Shown here: positions 7,513 to 12,828 of the stretch, piece by piece
Layout of the letters: each line of letters opens with the position of its first letter
How positions within the stretch are numbered: position 1 is the first letter of the stretch
Translations under genes and position numbers: made by a program
Notes under the pieces: generated by a model
The model's input: the letters and a program-made list of their open reading frames with translations, nothing else
What the model was told of the DNA's origin: nothing
The model's database searches: none
DNA from: JANPEZ01 sp031423155
GTDB lineage: Bacteria; Actinomycetota; UBA4738; HRBIN12
Reading direction: 5' to 3'
Length of the DNA stretch: 12,828 nt
NCBI GenBank assembly: GCA_031423155.1
Contig: JANPEZ010000150.1
Span: forward strand, 1-12,828

Positions 7513-8162
7513 CACTGCGCTTTGCCGATGAGCTTGCGCGCGATCTCGACCGCCTCGGGCGCGTTGTTGGCGTACCCGTCTGCGCCGATCTTCTCTGCCC
7601 ACTCGGGGGTAACCGGCGCTCCCCCGACCATGACGATCACCTGGTCGCGGAGGCCCTCGGCGATGAGCCGCTTGATCACCGTCTCCTGGTAGGGAACGGT
7701 GGTCGTAAGTAGCGCGGACATGCCGATGATCTTGGGTTTCAGCTCCCTGATCTTCTCCACCATCGTGTCGGCGTTCACGTCCTTGCCCAGGTCGGTGACC
7801 TCGAAGCCGGACGTTCGCAGCATCGCGCCGACCATGTTCTTTCCCAGGTCGTGAAGGTCGCCCTTGACCGTGGCCAGCAGGACCAGATCGCCTTCATCGC
7901 CCTCGACCCGCTGGGCTAGCAGTGCGGGCTCTACGATCGCGTTGCACATCTTGAAGATCGCCGCGCTGGCGACGACCTCGGGTAGGAAGACCTCGCCGCG
8001 CTTCCACATCTCACCGAGGATGAACATGGCGGTGGACATGCCCTCCTCGAGGATCACCTTCGGATCGACGTCGGCATCCGTCAGGCGCTGGGCGGCCCCG
8101 ACGGCGGCGTCGCGATCGGCGGCGATGAGCCCTTGCTTGAGTATCTCGAGATCTTCTTCCAC
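7512..8162 (-). CDS. Corrinoid (B12-binding) methyl carrier protein, MtgC/MttC-like
   Basis: A 216-residue protein with the two-part layout of methanogen and acetogen corrinoid proteins. A helical cap (about 1-90) with EMWKRGEVFLPEVV (51-64) is followed by a B12-binding Rossmann domain. The base-off cobalt ligand motif DLHDLG is at 102-107 with His104 as lower ligand; MSALLTTT (148-155) and GGAPVTPEWAEKIGADGYA (180-198) complete the DxHxxG...SxL...GG pattern. It carries the methyl group between the MttB-like enzyme and the pterin methyltransferase. The start is a GTG at 8162 with GGAGA at 8167-8171 just upstream. It is the first gene of the minus-strand operon, downstream of a candidate promoter and two inverted repeats. 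Confidence 0.94.
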   Translation of the reverse strand: MEEDLEILKQGLIAADRDAAVGAAQRLTDADVDPKVILEEGMSTAMFILGEMWKRGEVFLPEVVASAAIFKMCNAIVEPALLAQRVEGDEGDLVLLATVKGDLHDLGKNMVGAMLRTSGFEVTDLGKDVNADTMVEKIRELKPKIIGMSALLTTTVPYQETVIKRLIAEGLRDQVIVMVGGAPVTPEWAEKIGADGYANNAPEAVEIARKLIGKAQ

Positions 8163-8166
8163 GATT

Positions 8167-8171
8167 TCTCC
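8167..8171 (-). promoter_or_regulatory. Shine-Dalgarno site of the corrinoid-protein gene
   Basis: On the minus strand this reads GGAGA, 4 bases before the GTG at 8162. It supports the GTG start. A TGAC-N5-GTCA repeat begins 3 bases further upstream, so a bound regulator could also affect this region. Confidence 0.6.
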
Positions 8172-8174
8172 AGG

Positions 8175-8187
8175 TGACTTCAGGTCA
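8175..8187. promoter_or_regulatory. Candidate operator, copy 1: TGAC-N5-GTCA inverted repeat
   Basis: The plus strand reads TGACTTCAGGTCA: arms TGAC and GTCA around a 5-bp centre. It matches a second copy at 8267-8279 in 12 of 13 positions. It lies in the leader of the corrinoid-protein gene, just upstream of its ribosome site. A shorter relative, GACTTCGGG, follows at 8189-8197. The repeated form inside a divergent promoter region suggests a dimeric regulator; which one is unknown. Confidence 0.5.
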
Positions 8188-8260
8188 AGACTTCGGGCGC
8201 TCGCGGCCCTTCCCGCAGTGTAGGCAAGCAGCGTATCGGGGGGAACGGCCGGAGCGTTCG

Positions 8261-8288
8261 TATATATGACTTCGGGTCACTGGAACAA
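8261..8288 (-). promoter_or_regulatory. Candidate promoter of the methyl-transfer operon
   Basis: On the minus strand TTGTTC (8288-8283) and TATATA (8266-8261) are separated by 16 bp, giving a possible sigma-70-like -35 and -10 pair in otherwise GC-rich DNA. Transcription would begin near 8254, leaving a leader of about 90 bases before the GTG at 8162. The hexamers are only partial matches (3/6 and 4/6). The match is strengthened by the fact that the spacer holds the second operator-like repeat. Confidence 0.4.
8267..8279. promoter_or_regulatory. Candidate operator, copy 2: TGAC-N5-GTCA inverted repeat
   Basis: The plus strand reads TGACTTCGGGTCA, differing from the copy at 8175-8187 at one central base. 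It occupies almost the whole spacer between the candidate -35 and -10 hexamers of the minus-strand promoter, a classic repressor position. The two copies start 92 bp apart, close to nine helical turns, so looping is conceivable. Confidence 0.5.
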
Positions 8289-8331
8289 CCCCTTCGGGAA
8301 CCGTTGGCCCTGGACCTCGGTCTGCTGGAGC

Positions 8332-9051
8332 ATGTCAGCCGTGATCTGCCGTCTCGTCGCGTGCACACTCGCGCTACTGCTCATCGGGTGCTCCGTCGAA
8401 GGCACCCCGGGCCCGAGCACGCCATCGCGATCCGGCTCCCCCGAAGTCCTCCCATCCCCCGACCCGGAGCGTCCGGCCTTCTCGCTGGAACCGCTCGACG
8501 GAAACGTGCTCGAGACCACCGTACGTCGCAATTGGCACGAGGGCTGCCCCGTTCCGCTCTCCGACCTTCGGGTCGTAACGGTGAAGTACGTCGGCTTCGA
8601 CGGCGAGGTCAGGTCGGGGCCGCTCGTCGTGAATGCCTCTGTCGCAACCGACATCGAGTGGGTCTTCCGCCGGCTCTTCCGCGCTCGATTCCCGATCAAA
8701 CACATCGCCCTGCCCAGGAAGTGGAGGCCCGGGCGTAACGGAGGCTATGCGAGGACGCGAAGTGTCACGGCGGCGTTCAACTGCCGACCGGTAACGGACG
8801 GGACTTCCTTCTCCCAACACTCCTTCGGGTGGGCGATAGACATCAACCCCTTGCAGAACCCCTACGTGCGAGGAGATGGCTCGGTGCTCCGGCGAGCCGC
8901 GAAGGCCTTCGTCGATCGATCTCAAGACCTGCCCGGGATGATCCACCCCGGCGATATCGTCGTGCGCTCCTTCGCCAGGATCGGCTGGGAGTGGGGCGGA
9001 GCTTGGACCTCACTCAAGGACTACATGCACTTCTCTGCGACGGGAACCTAG
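8332..9051 (+). CDS. M15-family D,D-peptidase-like lipoprotein (VanY-related)
   Basis: A 239-residue exported metallopeptidase of the M15 family; relatives trim D-Ala-D-Ala ends or otherwise cut peptidoglycan stems. Zinc-site motifs are clear: SQHSFGWAID (161-170) supplies His163 and Asp170, and DYMHFS (230-235) supplies His233; FNCRP (149-153) with Arg152 and WEWGGAW (219-225) are also family-typical. The N-terminus has a hydrophobic segment ending in the lipobox LLIGC (Cys20), followed by a Pro/Ser-rich linker, so it is probably a lipoprotein on the outer face of the membrane. The ATG at 8332 is used here. The GTG at 8341 is a strong alternative because GGAG at 8327-8330 is too close to 8332. 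A longer frame from 8266 would bury the signal peptide and overlap the divergent promoter, so it is less likely. Confidence 0.85.
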   Translation: MSAVICRLVACTLALLLIGCSVEGTPGPSTPSRSGSPEVLPSPDPERPAFSLEPLDGNVLETTVRRNWHEGCPVPLSDLRVVTVKYVGFDGEVRSGPLVVNASVATDIEWVFRRLFRARFPIKHIALPRKWRPGRNGGYARTRSVTAAFNCRPVTDGTSFSQHSFGWAIDINPLQNPYVRGDGSVLRRAAKAFVDRSQDLPGMIHPGDIVVRSFARIGWEWGGAWTSLKDYMHFSATGT

Positions 9052-9093
9052 CCGCATCCGACTTTCCGGGAAGGTCCGTCGTAGTCTGCGCCG

Positions 9094-11145
9094 ATGAGTG
9101 ATCGTCTTCGCCTCATCTTGGCCAGTTTCCTCATGCTCTTCTCCGAACTGGTCCTGATCCGATGGACGGGTGCGAGCGTCGTGTACCTGTCCTACTTCTC
9201 CAACTTCGTGCTGTTGGGGAGTTTCCTGGGGATCGGGATCGGCTTCCTGCGAGCCCGTTCGGATCCGGATCTGTTCCGGTGGGCGCCCGTGGTGATGGCG
9301 TTCTTCGGTGCGTTCATGATGGCGTTCCCGGTCTCGATCGACCGATCTGGCTCTGGCCTCGTCTACTTCGGATCGCTTCACCAACGCGGTATGCCGATAT
9401 GGGTGATGCTTCCCGCGGTCTTCGCCGCCGTTGCTCTGATCATGGCGTGCATAGCACAGGGAGTCGGTCGCCTCTTCACCAGGTTCGAACCCCTCGAGGC
9501 CTATCGTTACGACATCATCGGGAGCGTCCTTGGGATCGCGGGGTTCTCGCTCCTTTCGTTCCTGGAAACGGGACCGGCCCTGTGGGGCATCGTGATAGGC
9601 GTGGTGTTCCTCGTCCTGCTGCCTTGGCCTCCCGGCTTGATGCAGGCAGCGGCGGGCATCGCGATCGTGGCGATGTTCGCGTCCGGCTTCGGCGGCAGCC
9701 AGGTCATCTGGTCCCCCTATTACCGGATCGAGGCCACACCGGTCACATACCCGTCGGGAGAAGCCGGCTACTCGGTGAGCGTGAACGGCATCCCGCATCA
9801 ACTCATCATCGCTGCCACATTCCGAGAGAAGGTCGAGCCCCCATACCTGGTCCCCTATCAACGGTTGCAGAACGATGCGCCCGGCCGCGTCTTGATCATC
9901 GGAGCCGGAGGCGGCAGCGACGTGGCTATCGCGCTTCGCCAAGGAGCGCAGCACGTCGACGCGGTAGAGATCGATCCAGAGCTTCTCGATCTCGGGCGGC
10001 GGTTGAACCCCGACCATCCTTACTCGGATCCGCGCGTGACCGCGATAGTGAACGACGGCCGCGCGTTCCTCGAGCGCACGGATCGGACCTACGATCTGAT
10101 CCTGTTCGCGCTACCCGACTCGCTGACACTCGTGAGCGGTCAGTCCGCCCTGCGGTTGGAGAGCTACCTCTTCACTCGCGAGGCGCTGGAGTCGGCGGCC
10201 GCACACTTGAAGCCGGGCGGTGCCTTCGCGATGTACAACTACTATCGGGAAACCTGGCTGGTAGACCGCCTAGCAGGAACGCTCGAAGAGGTGTACGGGC
10301 GGGCTCCGTGTATCGACACGAGTACGTTCGAGATCGGCGACGGCATCGGGCGGTTCTCGGTTCTGATGAACTCGCCGAGCGAGAGCGCCTTGGCCTGTGA
10401 TCAGACCTGGAACGCCGGCGGACGGGTGGTACCGCCACCGGCCACGGACGATCATCCGTTCGTATACCTGAAGTCACGAACCATCCCCGGCCTCTATCTG
10501 ACAGTGCTCGCGCTCATACTGCTCGCCTCGCTCGTCATGGTTCGTACGGCGAACGGTCCTTTGGGGGGTATGCGCAGCTACCTCGACCTGTTCTTCATGG
10601 GCGCGGCATTCCTGCTGCTGGAGACGAAGAACGTCGTGCAGTTCGCGCTGCTTTTCGGGACGACATGGCTGGTGAACGCCCTGGTTTTCGGCGGCGTCCT
10701 GCTCACCGTCCTGGCCGCGGTGGAGACTGCACGCCGAGTGCGCGTGCGAAGCGCCCGTGTCCTGTGGATCGCGCTTGCGGCATCCATCGCCGTGGCTTGG
10801 CTCGTACCCGCCGACGCGCTACTTGGCTTAGCGCCGATCCCCAGGTTCGTCTTCGCGACGGCACTGGCATTCGCGCCGGTGTTCATGGCGAACCTGATCT
10901 TCGCCGAACGCTTCCGAGACGTGGGCGAGTCCGCGGTGGCGTTCGGAGCCAACCTCCTCGGCGCGATGGTCGGCGGCGTCATCGAGTACCTCTCACTCGT
11001 GACCGGGTACAGATCCCTGCTGCTGGTCACGGCAGCGCTCTACGGGGTCGCATACGTGCTCGCGCGACCCAATCTGGGCGCGACCATGGCCTCCGCCGCG
11101 AAGCACCCCGGACCGCCCCCGGCCGCCTCCGTTCCCGCGCGGTAG
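9094..11145 (+). CDS. Polytopic membrane protein with spermidine-synthase-like methyltransferase core
   Basis: A 683-residue protein in three parts. About seven hydrophobic segments lie in residues 7-200, a soluble Rossmann domain in roughly 205-460, and about seven more segments in 465-657. The soluble part resembles spermidine synthase and class I methyltransferases: RVLIIGAGGGSD (265-276) as nucleotide loop, VEIDPELLDLG (291-301) as acidic beta-2 end, NDGRAFL (320-326) and YDLILFALPDS (333-343). The DSSDP-type catalytic aspartate motif of true spermidine synthases is absent, so aminopropyl transfer is unlikely. TDDHPFVYL (451-459), FLLLETKNVVQFALLFG (506-522) and GANLLGAMVGGVIEYLSL (618-635) are recognisable hallmarks of fused membrane/spermidine-synthase-like proteins. 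The ATG at 9094 lies 42 bp after the peptidase gene without a clear ribosome site, so the two may be co-transcribed. Substrate unknown. Confidence 0.85.
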   Translation: MSDRLRLILASFLMLFSELVLIRWTGASVVYLSYFSNFVLLGSFLGIGIGFLRARSDPDLFRWAPVVMAFFGAFMMAFPVSIDRSGSGLVYFGSLHQRGMPIWVMLPAVFAAVALIMACIAQGVGRLFTRFEPLEAYRYDIIGSVLGIAGFSLLSFLETGPALWGIVIGVVFLVLLPWPPGLMQAAAGIAIVAMFASGFGGSQVIWSPYYRIEATPVTYPSGEAGYSVSVNGIPHQLIIAATFREKVEPPYLVPYQRLQNDAPGRVLIIGAGGGSDVAIALRQGAQHVDAVEIDPELLDLGRRLNPDHPYSDPRVTAIVNDGRAFLERTDRTYDLILFALPDSLTLVSGQSALRLESYLFTREALESAAAHLKPGGAFAMYNYYRETWLVDRLAGTLEEVYGRAPCIDTSTFEIGDGIGRFSVLMNSPSESALACDQTWNAGGRVVPPPATDDHPFVYLKSRTIPGLYLTVLALILLASLVMVRTANGPLGGMRSYLDLFFMGAAFLLLETKNVVQFALLFGTTWLVNALVFGGVLLTVLAAVETARRVRVRSARVLWIALAASIAVAWLVPADALLGLAPIPRFVFATALAFAPVFMANLIFAERFRDVGESAVAFGANLLGAMVGGVIEYLSLVTGYRSLLLVTAALYGVAYVLARPNLGATMASAAKHPGPPPAASVPAR

Positions 11146-11176
11146 GCGGCTGGCCCTGAGGTTTCGATGGGTGCTA

Positions 11177-11188
11177 CAGGTGGACCTG
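11177..11188. repeat. Short palindrome CAGGT-GG-ACCTG before the pilin gene
   Basis: A 12-bp inverted repeat with 5-bp arms and a 2-bp centre in the 101-bp gap between the membrane protein and the pilin gene. A 7-bp direct repeat, TGGACCT, occurs at 11181-11187 and 11200-11206. It could be a regulator site, but so short an element may be chance. Confidence 0.3.
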
Positions 11189-11236
11189 ACCTCGGCCGAT
11201 GGACCTACGAGCGGTCTGAGGGGGCCGCCGCAAATG

Positions 11237-11241
11237 GGAGG
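11237..11241 (+). promoter_or_regulatory. Shine-Dalgarno site of the pilin gene
   Basis: GGAGG ends 5 bases before the ATG at 11247, a strong site with near-ideal spacing. It fixes the pilin start and the unusually short leader peptide. Confidence 0.75.
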
Positions 11242-11246
11242 GCCAG

Positions 11247-11699
11247 ATGGCCGAGGGTCGGAAGGGTTCTGAGGACGGGTTCACGCTCATCGAGTTGATG
11301 ATCGTCGTCGTGATAATCGGGATCCTGCTCGCACTGGCAACACCCGCTTTCCTCGGATCTCGCACTCGAGCTCAGGATAAGGCCGCGCAGGCCAACGTTA
11401 GGCAGGGCTTCGTAACCGAGAAGGTCTTCTACACGGATCAGATCTCCTACACGGAGAACACGACCTCTCTGCAGACGATAGAGCCGACCGTGCCGTTCGT
11501 GGCCTCGGACACCCCTTCGGTCCTCGGCAACGTCTACGTGCACTTCCATGCGGGCTCGGGCATCGTGTTCGTCTCGGCCCAGAGCGTCTCGGGAACCTGC
11601 TTCTACCTGCGGGACGATCCGGGTTCGGGCGCGACGACCTATGCGAGCTCATCCGGTTGCGGCGTCGCGGACACTCAGATCTACGGCGCCTCCTGGTAA
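11247..11699 (+). CDS. Type IV pilin-like protein (prepilin)
   Basis: A 150-residue prepilin. The leader is 11 residues, charged and ending in Gly11; cleavage before Phe12 gives mature GFTLIELMIVVVIIGILLAL-type helix, with the conserved Glu at mature position 5 (Glu16). The hydrophobic stretch at 12-36 is the alpha-1 assembly and membrane segment. After it comes a small soluble head rich in Ser, Thr and Val. Cys118 and Cys138 bracket a 19-residue loop near the C-terminus, like the disulphide D-region of type IV pilins. Prepilin peptidase and the assembly ATPase are not in this window, so it would depend on machinery encoded elsewhere; it could be a major pilin, minor pilin or pseudopilin. The ATG at 11247 follows a strong GGAGG. 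Confidence 0.92.
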   Translation: MAEGRKGSEDGFTLIELMIVVVIIGILLALATPAFLGSRTRAQDKAAQANVRQGFVTEKVFYTDQISYTENTTSLQTIEPTVPFVASDTPSVLGNVYVHFHAGSGIVFVSAQSVSGTCFYLRDDPGSGATTYASSSGCGVADTQIYGASW

Positions 11700-11791
11700 T
11701 CGCTCACACCTGCGTACACATCACATCTGCCGTAAGCGTCAAGGAATGACCGCCTTCCTGCCGATACCTCATTGCAACCGAGGGGGTTGAG

Positions 11792-12828
11792 GTGGCGGCG
11801 AGGGGGACTCTTCCGGCTCTGCAGCCGGAGGCACCGCAGGTTTCACGACGTGTACTGCTCAGAACAGCTGCGATCGGCGCCGCCGTCGGTGCATCCGGCG
11901 TCGCGCCCGCCCTTCTTGGAGCCGGTCGGGCATCGGCCATCGCCGGCCCTCGCACGTTCGTCAGCACCGACCTGGATCTGCACATGCTCGGGCGGGCGAC
12001 GTACGGACTCACGCCGGGCTCGGTCAAGAAGATCCAGAAGATGGGGCGCAACGCATGGCTGGATCAGCAGCTGGCGCCCGAGACGATCGACGACTCGGCG
12101 TGCGAGGCGTTGATAGCGGGCCGGTTCCCGGATCTGTCGCTGAACATCTACGACGCCGTCCGCAAGTACGAGGGCGGCTGGGATCTGCTCTTCCAGCTCG
12201 GTATGGCCACGATCGCACGCGCCTCATGGAGCAAACGTCAGCTCTTCGAAGTGATGGTCGACTTCTGGTCCAACCATCTCAACGTCACGAACCCTTCCGA
12301 CAACGTCTGGGGGAACAGGCACGACTACGACCGGAACGTGATCCGAAAGCACGCACTCGGAAAGTTCTCGGACATGCTCGCGGCCTCGGCGACCCACCCG
12401 GCGATGATGCTCTACCTCAACAACGCCGAATCGACGAGATACGCGCCTAACGAGAATTACGGGCGCGAGCTGCTGGAACTCCACTCGGTCGGCGTCGAAG
12501 GTGGCTACGACGAGACCGACATGCGCCAGTCGGCGTTGATCATGACCGGCTTCGGGATCGACTGGGATACCTACGAGTTCCACTACTGGAAGGACTATCA
12601 CCACACGGGGCCTGTGCAGGTGATGGGTTGGTCCTCCCCCAACGGGAGCGCGACGGGCGGTCTGGCGGTCGGGCTCTCCTACGTCGACTATCTGGCCCAC
12701 CATCCCTCGACCGCGCACCGCATCGCCTACAAGCTTTGCCGAAGGTTCGTCTCGGATGTGCCCGACGAGACCCTCGTCACTTCGCTCGCGGCGACCTACC
12801 TGGCCAACGACACGGCGATCGTGCCGGT
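11792..12828 (+). CDS. DUF1800 family protein with Tat signal, 3' end missing
   Basis: A gene cut by the right edge, with 345 residues visible and no stop. The N-terminus has a twin-arginine signal: SRRVLL at 18-23, then a hydrophobic Ala/Gly-rich stretch and a likely cleavage site near ASA, so it is exported folded. The mature part matches DUF1800 (PF08811): a GRATYGLTPGSV-type start, FWSNHLNV, HPAMMLYLNNAES, NENYGRELLELHSVGV and DMRQSALIMTGFG in the usual order. DUF1800 proteins are often paired with DUF1501 proteins; the downstream gene is outside the window. The biochemical role of the family is unknown. The start is the GTG at 11792 with a G-rich site (11781-11786) just upstream; it is chosen because it gives a standard Tat signal. 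It lies 92 bp after the pilin gene on the same strand. Confidence 0.88.
   Translation, partial: MAARGTLPALQPEAPQVSRRVLLRTAAIGAAVGASGVAPALLGAGRASAIAGPRTFVSTDLDLHMLGRATYGLTPGSVKKIQKMGRNAWLDQQLAPETIDDSACEALIAGRFPDLSLNIYDAVRKYEGGWDLLFQLGMATIARASWSKRQLFEVMVDFWSNHLNVTNPSDNVWGNRHDYDRNVIRKHALGKFSDMLAASATHPAMMLYLNNAESTRYAPNENYGRELLELHSVGVEGGYDETDMRQSALIMTGFGIDWDTYEFHYWKDYHHTGPVQVMGWSSPNGSATGGLAVGLSYVDYLAHHPSTAHRIAYKLCRRFVSDVPDETLVTSLAATYLANDTAIVP

Noticed and set aside
8163..8260. Cobalamin riboswitch in the leader of the corrinoid operon
   Set aside because: The leader is only about 90 bases and shows no B12-box-like sequence; only a weak 4-bp stem at 8195-8209 is visible.
8266..8331. Longer N-terminus of the M15 peptidase from the ATG at 8266
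   Set aside because: It would place 22 hydrophilic residues before the lipoprotein signal and make the gene overlap the candidate divergent promoter and operator.
11146..11246. Possible c-di-GMP riboswitch before the pilin gene
   Set aside because: The stretch GCCGCAAATGGGAGGG is faintly reminiscent of part of a GEMM element, but the conserved first half is absent and no proper paired stems could be drawn.
11700..11791. Rho-independent terminator after the pilin gene
   Set aside because: Only a 5-bp AGGAA/TTCCT pairing without a T-run is present, too weak to call.

Overview
The window is high-GC, densely packed bacterial DNA with several GTG starts, 1-4 bp gene overlaps and Tat- and lipobox-type export signals. 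Gene content and style suggest an actinobacterium-like organism, probably an uncultured Actinomycetota lineage. That assignment is inference: no rRNA or other marker gene is present. TAG is used as an ordinary stop several times, which argues against pyrrolysine coding.

Left two thirds (positions 1 to about 8254, minus strand): one long operon-like run read from right to left. Its core is a complete corrinoid (B12) methyl-transfer module: a corrinoid protein, a pterin-dependent (methyl-tetrahydrofolate) methyltransferase, a RACo-type corrinoid reactivating ferredoxin/ATPase, a DUF1638 protein and a non-pyrrolysine MttB-family methyltransferase. The likely flow is: the MttB homologue moves a methyl group from a quaternary or tertiary methylated amine to Co(I) on the corrinoid protein, the pterin enzyme passes it to tetrahydrofolate, and RACo rescues oxidised Co(II). 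The junctions are very tight (TGATG, 3 bp gap, GTGA, 2 bp gap), so coupled translation is likely. Downstream on the same strand come a flavin amine oxidase, a class I fructose-bisphosphate aldolase and a ClbS/DfsB-like protein cut by the window edge. The amine oxidase could act on the demethylated amine. The roles of the aldolase and the ClbS/DfsB-like protein in this context are unexplained.

Divergent intergenic region (8163-8331): it holds two near-identical 13-bp inverted repeats of form TGAC-N5-GTCA. One fills the spacer of a candidate promoter for the methyl-transfer operon and the other lies just before the first ribosome binding site. This looks like an operator pair.

Right third (plus strand): a lipoprotein M15-family D,D-peptidase; a 14-segment membrane protein with a spermidine-synthase-like methyltransferase core that lacks the usual catalytic aspartate motif; a single type IV pilin-like protein; and the first 345 residues of a Tat-exported DUF1800 protein that runs off the right edge. 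These are cell-envelope genes with no evident link to the methyl-transfer operon beyond the shared divergent promoter region. There is no gene-free stretch longer than about 170 bp, and I saw no tRNA, rRNA, CRISPR array or insertion sequence.
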